A stretch of DNA of 64,000 nt from Rhodothalassiaceae bacterium (GCA_026004935.1 BPKC01000001.1:186001-250000), one strand, 5' to 3'; counted from the stretch's first letter, positions 18,684-29,734 are shown. The notes: generated by a model from the sequence alone, not told the origin. Numbers and translations are program-made.

Positions 18684-18711
18684 GGCCCGCATCCCTCCCG
18701 CCGCGGACGCC

Positions 18712-20328
18712 TCAGTGGCGGAAATGGCGCACGCCGGTGAACACCATGGCGATCCCGGCCTCGTCGGCGGCCGCGATCACCTCGTCGTCGCGGATCGAGC
18801 CGCCCGGCTGGATCACGGCGGTGGCACCGGCCCGCACCGCCTCGATGAGCCCGTCCGCGAAGGGGAAGAAGGCATCCGAGGCGACCACCGAGCCCTCGGT
18901 CAGCGGCCGGCTCTCGCCGGCGGCCTCGGCGGCCTCCTTCGCGCGGATGGCGGCGATGCGCGCGCTGTCGCGCCGGTTCATCTGGCCCGCGCCGATGCCC
19001 ACCGTCATCTTCTCGCGCACATAGACGATCGCGTTCGACTTCACGTGCTTGACGACCGTCCAGGCGAACAGAAGATCCTCCCATTCGCGCGCGCTGGGGG
19101 CGCGCTTCGTCACGACCTTCAGATCCGCGCGCGCGATCCGGGCGTCGTCCGCGCTCTGGACGAGCAGACCGCCGGCGATCTGGCGGATGGCGAGGGCCTC
19201 GGCGGCCGGATCGAGCAGCCCGCCGGTCTCGAGCACCCGCAGATTCCTGCGGCCGGCGAACACGGCGCGGGCGTCCTCGTCCACCGCCGGCGCGATCACG
19301 ACCTCGGTGAAGATCTTGACGATTTCGGCCGCCGTCTCGGCATCGATCGTGCGGTTGGCCGCGACGATCCCCCCGAAGGCCGAAACCGGATCGCATTTGA
19401 GCGCCCGGCGCCAGGCTTCGGCGAGGCTGTCGGCCTGCGCCACCCCGCAGGGATTGGCGTGCTTGATGATCGCGATCGTGGGGGCCGCGCCGGAGAATTC
19501 GCTCACGAGCTGGAAGGCGGCATCGGCGTCGTTGAGATTGTTGTAGCTGAGCTCCTTGCCCTGCAGCTGGCGCGCGCGCGCCGGCGAGGGGCGCCTGTCG
19601 CGCGGGTCGAGATAGAGCGCGGCGCGCTGATGGGGATTTTCGCCGTAGCGCAGGACGGCCGCGCGCGTGCCGGCGATGGTCAGCCGCTCGGGCAGCTCCT
19701 CGCCCGAGGTCTCGGCGAACCAGCGCCCGATCGCCGCGTCATAGGCGGCTGTGCGCCGGAAGGCCTTGCCCGCGAGCCGGCGGCGGAAGGCAAGCGTCGT
19801 CGCGCCGTCGTGCGCATCGAGCTCGGCGAGCAGCGCGACGTAGTCCCCGGGCTCGGTCACCACCGTGACGAAGCGGTGGTTCTTGGCCGCCGCGCGCAGC
19901 ATGGCCGGGCCGCCGATGTCGATGTTCTCGATCGCCTCGGCCTCGCCGGCGCCGCGCGCGACCGTCTCCTCGAAGGGATAGAGATTGAGGACGAGCAGGT
20001 CGATCGGGCGGATGCCGTGGGCGCGCATCGCCTCCTGATGCGCGGGATCGTCTCTGAGCGCCAGCAGCCCGCCGTGGATCGCGGGATGCAGCGTCTTGAC
20101 CCGTCCGTCCATCATCTCGGGCATGCCCGTAAGCGCCGAGACCGGCACGACCGTGATCCCCGCCTGCTCGAGCGCGCGCGCCGTGCCGCCCGTCGAGACG
20201 ATCTCGACGCCGCGTGCCGCAAGCGCACGCGCAAGCTCGACGAGACCCGTCTTGTCCGAGACCGAGATCAGCGCGCGCGCGACTTTCACCAGATCCGCCG
20301 CACCGCCTGCCGCCGCCGTCGAAGCCAT
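18712..20328 (-). CDS. purH: Bifunctional AICAR transformylase / IMP cyclohydrolase
   Basis: 538 residues. It catalyses the last two steps of IMP synthesis. The N-terminal MGS-like cyclohydrolase domain begins [18 protein letters not shown] and contains [13 protein letters not shown]; the C-terminal transformylase domain has [20 protein letters not shown] and ends with the typical [19 protein letters not shown] and FTGVRHFRH. Start ATG 20328 has GGGAGACGGCC upstream. It follows the heparinase-like gene by 104 bp. Confidence 0.97.
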   Translation of the reverse strand: MASTAAAGGAADLVKVARALISVSDKTGLVELARALAARGVEIVSTGGTARALEQAGITVVPVSALTGMPEMMDGRVKTLHPAIHGGLLALRDDPAHQEAMRAHGIRPIDLLVLNLYPFEETVARGAGEAEAIENIDIGGPAMLRAAAKNHRFVTVVTEPGDYVALLAELDAHDGATTLAFRRRLAGKAFRRTAAYDAAIGRWFAETSGEELPERLTIAGTRAAVLRYGENPHQRAALYLDPRDRRPSPARARQLQGKELSYNNLNDADAAFQLVSEFSGAAPTIAIIKHANPCGVAQADSLAEAWRRALKCDPVSAFGGIVAANRTIDAETAAEIVKIFTEVVIAPAVDEDARAVFAGRRNLRVLETGGLLDPAAEALAIRQIAGGLLVQSADDARIARADLKVVTKRAPSAREWEDLLFAWTVVKHVKSNAIVYVREKMTVGIGAGQMNRRDSARIAAIRAKEAAEAAGESRPLTEGSVVASDAFFPFADGLIEAVRAGATAVIQPGGSIRDDEVIAAADEAGIAMVFTGVRHFRH

Positions 20329-20432
20329 GGCCGTCTCCCGTGGATGAAGCGTTTTTCCGTGGCACCGCCCGGCGACCCGCGGGCCGCCGGCGCCGCCTTT
20401 TTTCCGATCCCGCGGCAAAGCGCAAGGGCCGC

Positions 20433-22166
20433 TCAGCCCTCCACCCGGCCGAGCTGCCAGCGGCAGCGCGTCGCATCCCCCGCGCGCCGGCCGGTGACGA
20501 CGATCTGCCGGGTCCGCTCGGGGCCGTCCGCGCCGAGATGCAGGCTGTCCTCGATGGCGAGCGCGACATCCTCCACGCCCTCGACCGCATCCAGCGCGAA
20601 GGCCCAGGCGCGATCCGGACCGAGCCTCAGCAGCACGCGGTCGCCGCCCTGGGTCGCAATCGCCTCGACATCGGGGTGCAGATGGAAGCGGATCGCGAAC
20701 GTGGCCGCCGCGCCGGCCTTCGCGCGCCCGGGCTCGGCGGCGATCAGCGCGTCCTCGCCGATGAGCAGCTTGCCGTCGCGGGCAAGAAGCAGCCGGCGCT
20801 CGACGTCGAGCCCGAAGCGGTCCCGGTAGCCGTCGTGGCGCGCGCCGGCGAGATGGCCTTCGGCGGCCTCGCCGCTCCACAGCCGGCTTTCGACCATGCC
20901 GCCGCCCAGTCCCGCGCGCAGCACCGGGCAGGCGTTGCGGTCGGCGACGACGATGGTCGCATGCGCCGCCGTCGCCGCGCCCAGCGGGGACCCGTCGACG
21001 ACGAGCGGCCCCATGTTCACCACGATCCGGCGCGCTCCGTCGGCCATCTCGAAGGCGAGAAGCCCGGCGGTGGCCTCCGGAAATCCGGCCGGCGGCGGCG
21101 GACCGCCGTCGAAGAGGACGACGGTGCGGCGCGCCTTCAGCCGCACATAGCCGCCGCGCTCCCCGCGCGCCGGTGCGACGAGATCCACCCGCGCCTCGTC
21201 CAGAAGCTGCTCCAGCGCCCTGCGCGGGACGAGCGCGAGGCCGTGCACATGCGCCCAGCCGTCCTCGAAGGCGAACTGAAGCAGGAAGGCGGCGAGCTGG
21301 CGCCGGGCCTCGACCAGCCAGCGCGGGCAGTCCTCGCCGCGCTCGCGAAAGCAGCGCTCGAGCGCAACCAGCGCCGCAAGCGTCCGGAAGGCCTCGAGCG
21401 GACGGCGGCTGAGCGGCGCGCCCGTCGCATCGCGGCTCCGGTAGAGGTGGTGGTTCAGCGCCTCGAGCCCCGCCCGCCTCCAGGTCTCGCCGTAGGGCAG
21501 CAGGAGCCCGGCCATGGCCAGCGCCACCGCAAGCTCCGCCACATCCTCGCCCGGCCAGGAACCGGCGGGAATCCTTCCGAGCTGGAGCGCGAGATGCCGC
21601 GCCTGCCGCGCCATCGAATCGATCACCGCCGAGCGGTAGACGAGGTCGCCCGTGGCGAGCAGCAGCCCCGCGTGCTGGAACCAGTTGACGAGACGCGCGG
21701 CGACGAGTCGCGGATGCCAGGCCTCGGCCCCGCCCCAGCGTCCGAAGCGCTTCAGCCAGGCCGCCGTCCAAGCCTGCGCGAGCGCGCGGGCCTCCTCCTC
21801 GCGCGTGGCGCGGGCGATGTCGCCGAGCCAGGAAAAGCGCTGGAGCGCCTCGGCGGTGGCGGGATCCAGCGCGGCGTCCGCCCAGGGATCGCGCCGGTCG
21901 GCGAGCGGCCGGCGCTCCGCATCATGCGCGCGGCGGCCGGCGAGCCAGTCCGCGCCGCGGCGGGCGTCGCCCGGGAGCACCGCGCCCGGGCTGCCCACCA
22001 GCCGCAGGGGATGGCGGCCGTTGAGCTGGGCGGCATAGAGCCTCTCGCCGCCCGGCAGCCGCACCCACCAGGGCATCGCCCAGTCGCGCCGGCGGCGGGT
22101 GCGCGCGGGTCGACGGATGCGCCTTTCCTCGCAGCCGGCCTCGAACAGCGCCTCGAGCCCGGTCAT
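20433..22166 (-). CDS. Heparinase II/III-like protein
   Basis: 577 residues. An all-helical N-terminal half ([40 protein letters not shown]) leads to a beta-rich C-terminal domain ([17 protein letters not shown]-like, [14 protein letters not shown]). The arrangement matches the heparinase II/III-like proteins found between rpe and purH in many alphaproteobacteria; their substrate is unknown and no signal peptide is visible here, so a cytoplasmic or unusual role is possible. The start codon overlaps the rpe stop (ATGA), indicating translational coupling. Confidence 0.85.
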   Translation of the reverse strand: MTGLEALFEAGCEERRIRRPARTRRRRDWAMPWWVRLPGGERLYAAQLNGRHPLRLVGSPGAVLPGDARRGADWLAGRRAHDAERRPLADRRDPWADAALDPATAEALQRFSWLGDIARATREEEARALAQAWTAAWLKRFGRWGGAEAWHPRLVAARLVNWFQHAGLLLATGDLVYRSAVIDSMARQARHLALQLGRIPAGSWPGEDVAELAVALAMAGLLLPYGETWRRAGLEALNHHLYRSRDATGAPLSRRPLEAFRTLAALVALERCFRERGEDCPRWLVEARRQLAAFLLQFAFEDGWAHVHGLALVPRRALEQLLDEARVDLVAPARGERGGYVRLKARRTVVLFDGGPPPPAGFPEATAGLLAFEMADGARRIVVNMGPLVVDGSPLGAATAAHATIVVADRNACPVLRAGLGGGMVESRLWSGEAAEGHLAGARHDGYRDRFGLDVERRLLLARDGKLLIGEDALIAAEPGRAKAGAAATFAIRFHLHPDVEAIATQGGDRVLLRLGPDRAWAFALDAVEGVEDVALAIEDSLHLGADGPERTRQIVVTGRRAGDATRCRWQLGRVEG

Positions 22167-22876
22167 GACGCGCCCCGGTCCAGCGCGATCTGCGGCAGCG
22201 CCGCCTCGCCGGCCCGGCGCAGCGCGGCGATGTTCGCCGCATAGCTCTCGCCGCCGCCGGCGAAGACGGCGGTGCCGGCCACCAGCCAGTCCGCGCCGGC
22301 CGCCACCACGTCCGGCGCGGTCTCCGGCGTGATCCCGCCGTCGACCTCGAGCGCGATGCCGCGGCCCGCAAGCGCGATCATCTCGCGCACCTCGGCGATC
22401 TTCTCGAGCATGCCGGGGATGAAGCTCTGGCCGCCGAAGCCGGGGTTCACCGTCATCACCAGCACGAGATCGACGATGTCCAGCACATGGCGGATGGCGG
22501 CGGCCGGGGTCGCGGGGTTGAGCGCCACCCCCGCCTTCGCGCCGAGCGCACGGATCCGCTGCAGGGTGCGGTGAAGATGCGGACCGGCCTCGGGATGGAC
22601 GGTGAGGATGTCCGCGCCCGCCTCGCGGAAGGCGGCAAGATAGGGATCGGCCGGCGAGATCATCAGATGGACGTCGAAGGGCTTGTCGGTGACCGGCCTC
22701 AGCGCCCGGATCACCGCCGGACCGATGGTCAGATTCGGCACGAAATGCCCGTCCATCACGTCGATGTGGATGACGTCGGCCCCGGCCGCGTCCACGGCCG
22801 CCACCTCCTCGCCGAGGCGGGCGAAGTCCGCGGACAGGATGGACGGCGCGATCGTGATCTGGCGGCCTGCGGTCAT
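22163..22876 (-). CDS. rpe: Ribulose-phosphate 3-epimerase
   Basis: 237 residues, a TIM barrel that interconverts ribulose 5-phosphate and xylulose 5-phosphate in the pentose phosphate and Calvin cycles. Signatures are [41 protein letters not shown] and VDGGI. ATG 22876 has TAGGAGAGGG upstream. It is 56 bp downstream of rsmB. No Calvin-cycle gene is visible, so the pentose phosphate role is assumed. Confidence 0.96.
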   Translation of the reverse strand: MTAGRQITIAPSILSADFARLGEEVAAVDAAGADVIHIDVMDGHFVPNLTIGPAVIRALRPVTDKPFDVHLMISPADPYLAAFREAGADILTVHPEAGPHLHRTLQRIRALGAKAGVALNPATPAAAIRHVLDIVDLVLVMTVNPGFGGQSFIPGMLEKIAEVREMIALAGRGIALEVDGGITPETAPDVVAAGADWLVAGTAVFAGGGESYAANIAALRRAGEAALPQIALDRGAS

Positions 22877-22932
22877 GGGCCCTCTCCTAGCAGCAGACCG
22901 CCGCCCGCTCAACGCCGCATGCCGGGCCGCCT

Positions 22933-24300
22933 TCAGGCGGCGCGGACGAGTCTTGCGACGAAGAATCCGTCGATCCCGCCCTCTTCGGCGAGAAGCGCGG
23001 GATGGGTGAGGACGTCGCCGGCAGGCGTCAGCGCCTCTTCGAGACCGAAGACCTCCTCGCGCGCGACCGGCAGGCGCCGGAAGCCCGGATGGCGCGCAAG
23101 AAAGGCCGCGATCTGCTCCGCCCCCTCCTCCGGCTCCAGCGAGCAGACGGCGTAGACCAGCACGCCGCCCGGGGCGACGAGCCGCGCCGCGTTGTCGAGC
23201 AGCGCCCGCTGGGCCGCGGCCAGTTCCGCAATGTCCCGCGGCCCGCGCTTGAAGGCGATGTCGGGATGGCGTCTGAGCGTGCCCGTGGCCGAACAGGGCG
23301 CATCCAGCAGCAGCCCGGGAACCGGCCGCGCCAGCGCAAATGTCGCGGCGTCGGCGGCGACAAGCTGCGCGTGAAGCCGCAGCCGGCGCATGTTCCGGGC
23401 GAGCCGGGCAAGACGCGCGGGCGAGCGGTCCACGGCCAGCACCTTCCACCCCGCCGCGGCAAGCTGGGCGCTCTTGCCGCCGGGGGCCGCGCACAGATCG
23501 ACGACCGGCCCGTCCGCCGGCGCATGTCCACGCGCGCGCAGGGCCGAGTCGAGCAGGCGGGCGGGCAGCGTCGCCGCCCAGTCCTGGACCCAGAACAGCC
23601 CCTCCTCATAGCCGGGCAGCGCGCGCACGTCCGTGGGTTCGGCCAGCCGCAGCACGCCGCCGGGCAGTGGCAGGGCGTTGAGATCGGCCCGCAGCCGCCC
23701 GGCGGCCGCGGGATCGCGCGCGACGAGATCAAGCGGCGCCGGCCGGCGCATCACGGCGGCGATCGCGCGCGCCCGGGATTCGCCGAGATTCGCCCGCCAG
23801 CGCGCGGCGAGCCAGTCGGGCAGCAGGGCGAGGGGATCCTGCCCGGCACACCATTCGGCAAGGAGGTCGCGCTCGCGGGCGGCGCGGCGCAGCACGGCGT
23901 TGACGAGCCCGGCAAGCGGGCGGCTGCGCACATCGCCCTCGCGCGCGAGCGCCACCGCGGTCGAGACCGCCGCATGGGGCGGGATCTCGAGCACGAGGAG
24001 CTGGGCGAGGCCCATGTGCAGGATGTGCCGGATCCGGCTATGCCGGGCCTTGAGCGGCCGGTCCATGAGGCGCCGGAGAACCCGGTCGAGTATCCGGCGC
24101 TCCTTGAGACAGGCGAGCACGATCGCGCGCATCAGCGCCCGGTCGGGCGCCTGAAGCATGTAGTGGCGCTCGGCGGCCGCGAAGAGCTCCGCGAGCACGC
24201 TCCGGGGCGCGCGCGCCTTCTCCAGCACCCACAGCGCCGCGCGCCGGGCGAACAGGCCGCTCCCGCAGGCAGTCCCGGAAACCGCCGGGGCGCCGCTCAT
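22933..24300 (-). CDS. rsmB: 16S rRNA (cytosine-967-C5)-methyltransferase
   Basis: 455 residues. A NusB-like helical RNA-binding domain (about 15-160) precedes the SAM-dependent methyltransferase domain. SAM and catalytic motifs are [29 protein letters not shown] and [12 protein letters not shown], giving the two conserved cysteines of m5C RNA methyltransferases. The start ATG overlaps the htpX stop by 4 bp. Target C967 is assumed from family membership. Confidence 0.93.
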   Translation of the reverse strand: MSGAPAVSGTACGSGLFARRAALWVLEKARAPRSVLAELFAAAERHYMLQAPDRALMRAIVLACLKERRILDRVLRRLMDRPLKARHSRIRHILHMGLAQLLVLEIPPHAAVSTAVALAREGDVRSRPLAGLVNAVLRRAARERDLLAEWCAGQDPLALLPDWLAARWRANLGESRARAIAAVMRRPAPLDLVARDPAAAGRLRADLNALPLPGGVLRLAEPTDVRALPGYEEGLFWVQDWAATLPARLLDSALRARGHAPADGPVVDLCAAPGGKSAQLAAAGWKVLAVDRSPARLARLARNMRRLRLHAQLVAADAATFALARPVPGLLLDAPCSATGTLRRHPDIAFKRGPRDIAELAAAQRALLDNAARLVAPGGVLVYAVCSLEPEEGAEQIAAFLARHPGFRRLPVAREEVFGLEEALTPAGDVLTHPALLAEEGGIDGFFVARLVRAA

Positions 24301-25190
24301 CCCCAGGGCCCGCGCCGCCGCGCCGGCCGGACGGGTCGGATCGCGCCCATGCGCGCGGCCAGCGCCTCGAGTCGGGCGATGCGGTCCTCGGTGGAGGGAT
24401 GGGTGCGGAAGAGCGCCGCCATCTGCCGGCCGGAGAGCGGGTTCACGATGAACAGATGGGCGCTCGCCGGGTTGCGCTCGGCATGAGGATTGGGCAGCCG
24501 GCGGGCCGCCTGCTCGAGACGGGCGAGCGCGCTGGCGAGCGCGAGCGGCTTGCCGGAGATCTCGGCCCCGGCCTCGTCCGCCCCGAACTCCCGGGTGCGC
24601 GAGATGGCGAGCTGGACGAGCATCGCCGCCAGCGGCGCGAAGATCATGACCAGGATGACGCCGAGGATGCCGAGCTGGTTGTTGCGGTTGTGGCCGAAGA
24701 ACAGCGCGAAGTTGGCAAGCATCGAGATCGCGCCCGCCACCACCGCGGTCAGCGTCATCACCAGCGTGTCGCGGTTCCTGATGTGACCGAGCTCATGGGC
24801 GATCACGCCTTCGAGCTCGTCGTCGTCCAGAAGCTCGAGCAGCCCGCGGGTCGCCGCGACCGCGGCATGCGCGGGGTCGCGCCCCGTGGCGAAGGCGTTG
24901 GGCTGATCGGTCTCGATCACGTAGACGGCCGGCATCGGCAGCCCCGCGCGCGCGGCAAGCCGGCGCACGGTCGCGATCAGCCGGCGGTCCGCGACGGGAT
25001 CGGCCGGCCGCGCCCCGTACATGCTGAGCACCAGCCGGTCGGACTCCCAGTACGCCCACAGATTCATGACGCCGGCGACGATGAGCGCGATCACCATTCC
25101 GCCCTCGCCGCCGATGACGTAGCCGACGGCCAGAAACAGGCCGGTGAGCGCCGCGAGCAGCAGCGCGGTGCGCAGAAAACCTCCCGTCAT
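24297..25190 (-). CDS. htpX: Membrane zinc metalloprotease HtpX
   Basis: 297 residues. Two N-terminal transmembrane helices ([20 protein letters not shown] and [17 protein letters not shown]) are followed by the M48 active site HELGH near residue 131, two further hydrophobic segments and the third zinc ligand in EFGADEAGA. It degrades misfolded membrane proteins, often alongside FtsH. ATG 25190 was chosen because the open frame upstream lacks hydrophobic or conserved sequence. The gene heads the long minus-strand run and is divergent from DUF1674. Confidence 0.95.
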   Translation of the reverse strand: MTGGFLRTALLLAALTGLFLAVGYVIGGEGGMVIALIVAGVMNLWAYWESDRLVLSMYGARPADPVADRRLIATVRRLAARAGLPMPAVYVIETDQPNAFATGRDPAHAAVAATRGLLELLDDDELEGVIAHELGHIRNRDTLVMTLTAVVAGAISMLANFALFFGHNRNNQLGILGVILVMIFAPLAAMLVQLAISRTREFGADEAGAEISGKPLALASALARLEQAARRLPNPHAERNPASAHLFIVNPLSGRQMAALFRTHPSTEDRIARLEALAARMGAIRPVRPARRRGPWG

Positions 25191-25299
25191 CCTTCGACCC
25201 TCGTCTTCATCCGCCCGATCCGCTTGCGCCGGCGCCGGGACGCGGCGTAGATGTGGCGACGGCGACACGCCGCGTCAATCATGAGAGGAAAGCGGGTCG

Positions 25300-25476
25300 A
25301 TGGCGCAGAACCGCAGAACGGAATCCGGCGGCAAGGAACGGCCGGCCGCGGCCGGCGCCGAGGAGGGGCAGGCTCCGCAGCCCCGCCGGCGCCCGCGCGA
25401 GATCGGCGGGCCGGCGGGCCCGGAGCCCACGCGCTACGGCGATTGGGAGCGCAAGGGCATCTGCGTGGATTTCTGA
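25300..25476 (+). CDS. DUF1674 protein (SdhAF4-like, succinate dehydrogenase assembly)
   Basis: 58 residues, starting at ATG 25300 with AGAGGAAAG about 8 bases upstream. The N-terminal half is polar and variable; the C-terminal block EIGGPAGPEPTRYGDWERKG and the final DF are the complete DUF1674 signature. Eukaryotic SDHAF4 belongs to this family and protects flavinated SdhA before complex II assembly; the bacterial role is inferred from that. Its position opposite htpX and rsmB is the usual alphaproteobacterial one. Confidence 0.9.
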   Translation: MAQNRRTESGGKERPAAAGAEEGQAPQPRRRPREIGGPAGPEPTRYGDWERKGICVDF

Positions 25477-25513
25477 GCGCGCGTCGTCCGGAACAGGCGA
25501 GGGACCGGCGGTC

Positions 25514-26380
25514 ATGGAGGAGGCCGAGCGCATCGGCGCCGATCTGTGGGAGCGGGCGCGCCCGCTGCTGCTCGAGGAGGGCGGATCGATGCTGTTCGCG
25601 CTCGTCGGCGCGATCGCGATCCTCGTCCTCGGCCTCGTGCTCTCGGGCTGGGCCGCACGCGGCGCCCAGCGCCTTCTTTCGCGCGTCAAGGTGATCGATC
25701 CGACGCTGGCGCGCTTTCTCGCGTCCCTTGCGCGCTACGCGGTGCTGGCGGTCGCGGTGCTGGCGGCGCTCGAGCGCTTCGGGATCGAGACGACGAGTCT
25801 GGCGGCGCTGATCGGCGCGGCGGGGCTTTCCATCGGGCTGGCGCTGCAGGGCACGCTCACCCATGTCGCGGCCGGCGTGATGCTCGCGATCTTCCGGCCC
25901 TTCCGCATCGGCGACAGCATCACGGTGGGCGGCAACACCGGCACCGTCACCGACATCAACATCTTCTTCACCGTGCTCGAGACGGCCGACGGGCTCCGGG
26001 TCTTCCAGCCGAACGGCCAGATCTGGGGCCAGCCGCTCGTCAACAATACGGCGCTCGCGCGCCGGCGCGCGGAGATCGTGCTCCCGCTCGAGGACCCGGC
26101 GGATCTCGGGCGCGCCAAGGCGATCGCCGAGGAGGTGGTGGCCGCCATGGTCGCGGCGGCAGACGGCGTGCTCGCCGAACCCGCGCCCCAGATCCTGAGC
26201 GAACCCGCGCCGGACGGAAGCGTCCCGCTCACCGTGCGCGTGTGGGTGGAGCTCCCGCGCCTCCTCGATCTGCGCACGCGGCTTGCGGAAGAGCTGCTCG
26301 CGCGCATCGCCGCGGCCGGCATCCCGCTCGGCCCGCCCAACCGGATGGCGGCCGCGAAAGGCCGCACCCCGCGCGGCTAG
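25514..26380 (+). CDS. mscS: Small-conductance mechanosensitive channel (MscS family)
   Basis: 288 residues. Three hydrophobic helices are seen at about 20-45, 65-90 and 95-125, the last carrying the pore motif GAAGLSIGLALQGTLTHVAAG with the expected Gly/Ala packing pattern. The cytoplasmic beta domain follows (FRIGDSITVGGNTGTVTDIN, then PNGQIW) and is typical of MscS. It opens under membrane tension to release solutes during osmotic downshock. Its stop shares CTAG with the convergent TonB receptor gene. Confidence 0.94.
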   Translation: MEEAERIGADLWERARPLLLEEGGSMLFALVGAIAILVLGLVLSGWAARGAQRLLSRVKVIDPTLARFLASLARYAVLAVAVLAALERFGIETTSLAALIGAAGLSIGLALQGTLTHVAAGVMLAIFRPFRIGDSITVGGNTGTVTDINIFFTVLETADGLRVFQPNGQIWGQPLVNNTALARRRAEIVLPLEDPADLGRAKAIAEEVVAAMVAAADGVLAEPAPQILSEPAPDGSVPLTVRVWVELPRLLDLRTRLAEELLARIAAAGIPLGPPNRMAAAKGRTPRG

Positions 26381-28437
26381 AAGCCGCCCTCGGCGGTCAG
26401 AATCAGCGACCGGCCGATGCGCCGGCGGCGCGCCTCGATGAAATCGAGGGGCGAGAGGGCGCGCAGGCCGGTGAACACCGCGCGTGCGCGCGCGGAGGGG
26501 TCATTGATCAGATTTTCGGCGCGGATGCGGATCTTGAAGCCGAAGAAGCGCGTCGTTTCGACGAAGACGTCGAGGGAGACGCCGGGATCATCCAGCACCC
26601 GCTCGTCGATGCCGAAGAAGGGCAGCGGCGCGCGTTGCAGGATCTCGAAGCCCCAGGCGAGGCGCGCGTGGCGGAAGTCCTGCCGGAACTGGATGTCGTT
26701 TTCGACCTTGCGCTCGAGCGAGAGCGGCCGCGGCCGGCCGGTCACGGGATCGCGCACCCGCGAACGCTGGGCGGAGCCCTCGACGTCGAGGCGCGCGCCG
26801 GCAAGACCGATCCATTCGGCGAGCGGCAGCGTCATCTCCCAGCGGATGCCGAAGCGCTTGCCCGAGCCGATGTTGCCCGGGACTTCGAGATCGTCCCTGA
26901 GCGGCAGCAGGTCCTGGACATCCTCGATGCGGTGGTAGAAGGGGGTGAGCGTCACCACCCCGATCTCGCCGAAGCGCTGCTCCATGCTCGCCTCGAGGAT
27001 CCAGGTCCGCTCCGGCTTGAGCTCCGGGTTGCCGAGGGCGAGCTGCTCGTCGGCGAAATTGGTCGCGCTCACGAAATCGAAGAAGTCGAGCTGGGCCACG
27101 TCACGGCGGATGTTGAGCCGGATGTTGCGCCGCGGATTCGGCGCCCAGGCGGTCATGAAGCGGGGCTTCATGAAGAAGAAGCTGCGGCGGTTGCGGGCGT
27201 CCCCCGTCTGGATGATGGTGGAGACCTCCGCACCCAGCCGCGCCTCGACCACCCAGGGCCCGCGGCTCCAGGTATCCTTGAGGCCGAAGTCGCCGCGCCG
27301 CTCGCGCACCAGCGTGTTCCCGCCGGGCACGGGGATGATCTCGGGTCCGTCTCCGGTATCGACCGTAAAAAGCAGAACGTTCGACAGGCGGTTGAGGGCG
27401 CCCTCGGCATCGAGCTCGAAGAGATGCTCCTCGACGCCCGCCCAGTCGAGCTCGATGCGGCCGATGATCTCGGTCTCGACCGAATCGGTGTCCGCCCGGC
27501 GCAGGATGAGGGGCGCGCCGTCGAGCAGGCGGTCGTCGCGCCGCGAGAGGATGTCGAAGTCCGTGCGCCGGCCGAGGCCGATCACCTTGGCGGTCAGCGG
27601 CCCGAAGCTCCTGGACCAGTCGGCGCCCAGCTCGAAGCGCAGCTCGTCCCTGTTCTCCGTCTCGCGCACGAGGCGTGCGAGCAGGTCCGGGATCACCGGC
27701 TGCCGACGAGAGAGCTCGTCGGACGTGCGGTGCTCGAAATTGATCTTGCCGTTCACATGGAGGAGATGGGCGCCGCGCCGGATCTCCGCATTGCCGGCCA
27801 GCTCGAGCTCGACCCCGTCGATGACGAGATCCTCGTCGCGCAGCTCGGCCGGCCCGCGCGCCTCGCCGAGCAGCAGGCGCTCCAGGCTCGTGGCGTTGAT
27901 GGCGAAGCGGCGCACGGTCGCGCCCAGGTCATAGGACAGGCCCGCGCCGGTGGCCGAGCGCGACAGAAAGCCCGTCGGCGTCACGGGGCCGCCGTCGACA
28001 TCCTGCTCGACGTCGATCCGCCACCGATGCACCACCTCGGCCGCGGTCTTGAGCCGCACGTCCACGATCACGTCCTGGCCCGGCAGATCGTAGCCGGCGG
28101 TGTTTCCGCGGATGAGGACGATCTTCTCCACCCGCTCCGCCGGGATCCGCGCAAGGATGTCGGAGAGCGAATCGCTCTTGGTGGACGGCCGCTCGCCGTT
28201 GATGAGCACGTTGCCGGCGGCCTCCGCGAAGCCGCGGCGCCCCGATCCCTCGTCCAGCCGGAAGCCCGGCACGCGGCGCACCATGTCGAGCGCGGTCACC
28301 GGATGATAGCGGGCGAAGAAGGAGGCCGGATAGACGATCTCCTCCGCTTCCCCGGTCCGCTCCGCCGGGGGCACGGGCTGGGCGGCGGCGATGGCAGGCA
28401 GGATGGCGAAAGCGAGACAGCACAGCAGCCGGAACAT
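26377..28437 (-). CDS. TonB-dependent receptor, plug-domain type
   Basis: 686 residues. A signal peptide (MFRLLCCLAFAILPAIAAAQ) precedes a plug domain with TALDMVRRVPGF, NVLINGERPSTKSD and RIPAERVEKIVLIRGNTAGY; a long beta-barrel region follows with aromatic strand ends, such as RRNIRLNIRRDVAQLDFFDF and LTPFYHRIEDVQD. The C-terminus ends SLILTAEGGF with the final Phe needed by the BAM complex. Start ATG 28437 has GGGGAGGACACC upstream. No TonB box or substrate clue was identified, and no transporter partner is adjacent. Confidence 0.88.
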   Translation of the reverse strand: MFRLLCCLAFAILPAIAAAQPVPPAERTGEAEEIVYPASFFARYHPVTALDMVRRVPGFRLDEGSGRRGFAEAAGNVLINGERPSTKSDSLSDILARIPAERVEKIVLIRGNTAGYDLPGQDVIVDVRLKTAAEVVHRWRIDVEQDVDGGPVTPTGFLSRSATGAGLSYDLGATVRRFAINATSLERLLLGEARGPAELRDEDLVIDGVELELAGNAEIRRGAHLLHVNGKINFEHRTSDELSRRQPVIPDLLARLVRETENRDELRFELGADWSRSFGPLTAKVIGLGRRTDFDILSRRDDRLLDGAPLILRRADTDSVETEIIGRIELDWAGVEEHLFELDAEGALNRLSNVLLFTVDTGDGPEIIPVPGGNTLVRERRGDFGLKDTWSRGPWVVEARLGAEVSTIIQTGDARNRRSFFFMKPRFMTAWAPNPRRNIRLNIRRDVAQLDFFDFVSATNFADEQLALGNPELKPERTWILEASMEQRFGEIGVVTLTPFYHRIEDVQDLLPLRDDLEVPGNIGSGKRFGIRWEMTLPLAEWIGLAGARLDVEGSAQRSRVRDPVTGRPRPLSLERKVENDIQFRQDFRHARLAWGFEILQRAPLPFFGIDERVLDDPGVSLDVFVETTRFFGFKIRIRAENLINDPSARARAVFTGLRALSPLDFIEARRRRIGRSLILTAEGGF

Positions 28438-28804
28438 GCGCACGGTGTCCTCCCCGGTCGGTCTTCTTTTTGCGCACGGCGGCCGGACCCGGGCCCGACC
28501 GCCCTTCCCACCGACAGCCGGGCGGCCGGCCTGCGGAACCGGCCCTTGCAACGAGCCCCGCTGCCCCGATCGGCCCGACGCCCGCAAGCCGGGTTGCGAC
28601 GGCCCGTGTCCGGACCGCGGTCAACTCCCGACCGGCCTGCCGACACCCCCCGCCGTCCGGTTTGGCGGCCCGGCGAGCCCTAGCAGCTTTCTGCGCGTCG
28701 CGGAAGAGGAGATGGATGCGTGAACTGCGCGCAGGTGGCAAAGATCCGCCCCGAAATGGCATAAGCCCCGGGGGTATGCCGATATTTTCATGGGAGAATC
28801 AAGG
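28438..28804. other. Intergenic region between TonB receptor and tRNA-Glu
   Basis: 367 bases without a supported gene. It should hold the receptor promoter (minus strand), but I found no convincing -35/-10 pair. The only clear structure is the hairpin at 28758-28780 next to the tRNA. Confidence 0.5.
28758..28780 (-). terminator. Hairpin downstream of tRNA-Glu, possible terminator
   Basis: GGCATA and TATGCC arms enclose CCCC/GGGG, forming a strong hairpin 25 bases beyond the CCA end of the tRNA. On the minus strand it is followed by only a short ATTT, so intrinsic termination would be weak; on the plus strand it is followed by GATATTTT. Confidence 0.35.
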
Positions 28805-28880
28805 TGGTGACCCCTACGGGACTCGAACCCGTGTTTCCAGCGTGAGAGGCTGGCGTCCTAGACCGCTAGACGAAGGGGCC
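28805..28880 (-). tRNA. tRNA-Glu (anticodon CTC)
   Basis: The minus-strand sequence folds into a full cloverleaf of 76 bases: acceptor GGCCCCT with AGGGGTC, D arm after TCGTCTAGCGG, anticodon stem CCAGC/GCTGG around loop CTCTCAC, and T arm ACGGG-TTCGAGT-CCCGT. The central loop bases give CTC, reading GAG. Discriminator A and an encoded CCA follow. The acceptor contains one G-T wobble (second pair). Confidence 0.97.
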
Positions 28881-28903
28881 ACGGTCGCATCGAAGCGGCG
28901 CCG

Positions 28904-28933
28904 TCCTTAGCCAAAAGCGGCCCGCGCTGTCAA
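28904..28933 (-). promoter_or_regulatory. Sigma-70 promoter of tRNA-Glu
   Basis: Minus strand: TTGACA at 28933-28928, 18-base spacer, TAAGGA at 28909-28904. It would start transcription near 28897, about 16 bases ahead of the mature tRNA end. The -35 match is perfect; the -10 is moderate. Confidence 0.6.
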
Positions 28934-28996
28934 CGCCGCCGCGCCGCTGCACCCCGGCCAACGTCCCCGCGGCCGGAAGGTTCCCGGCGCCGGCTC

Positions 28997-29584
28997 TCAA
29001 AAGCCCATCAGCGCCAGCACCTCGCGCCGGGCCTTGTCGTCGTCGCGGAACAGCCCCAGCATGCGGCTCGTCGTCATCACGACGTCCGGGGTTTCCACGC
29101 CGCGGCAGCTCATGCAGGCGTGGGTCGCCTCGATCACCACAGCCACCCCCACGGGATCGAGCACCTCGGCGATGGCATCCCCGATCTGGGCGGTCAGCCG
29201 CTCCTGGACCTGCAGCCGGCGCGCGAAGGCGTGGACGACCCGCGCGAGCTTGGAAATGCCGACGATCCGGTCGCGCGGCACATAGGCGACATGGGCCTTG
29301 CCGATGATCGGCGCGATGTGGTGCTCGCAGTGGGAGACGAAGGGAATGTCGCGCAGCAGCACCACCTCGTCGTAGCCCGAGACCTCCTCGAAGGTGCGCT
29401 TCAGATACTGGACGGGATCCTCGTCATAGCCGCGGAAGTATTCCCGGAAGGCCCGGACCACGCGGTCCGGCGTCTCGCGCAGCCCCTCGCGGTCCGGATC
29501 GTCCCCGGCCCAGCGCAGCAGCACGCGCACCGCCTCGCGCGCCTCCTCCTCGCTCACGCCCCCGCGGATCCGCTGTTCGTCCAT
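28997..29584 (-). CDS. folE: GTP cyclohydrolase I
   Basis: 195 residues. It converts GTP to dihydroneopterin triphosphate, the first step of folate (and queuosine) synthesis. Zinc ligands are the Cys and His in SHCEHHIAP and the Cys in HACMSCRGV; other signatures are [14 protein letters not shown] and [10 protein letters not shown]. Start ATG 29584 has AGGAAAGGG upstream. An unrelated in-frame extension to 30217 overlaps gspG and is rejected. It is divergent from gspG. Confidence 0.96.
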   Translation of the reverse strand: MDEQRIRGGVSEEEAREAVRVLLRWAGDDPDREGLRETPDRVVRAFREYFRGYDEDPVQYLKRTFEEVSGYDEVVLLRDIPFVSHCEHHIAPIIGKAHVAYVPRDRIVGISKLARVVHAFARRLQVQERLTAQIGDAIAEVLDPVGVAVVIEATHACMSCRGVETPDVVMTTSRMLGLFRDDDKARREVLALMGF

Positions 29585-29734
29585 GCCCCGCCCTTTCCTG
29601 CCGTCCCGATTCCCGCATCCGGCGCGCGCACCGGCACACGCCGCCACAACGCCGTTGCGGCCGTCGCCCGGCATCTGGTATGGGCGCGCGGGAGGGGCGA
29701 GATCAAGTGCGGCATGCGGGAAGGAGGCGCGCAT

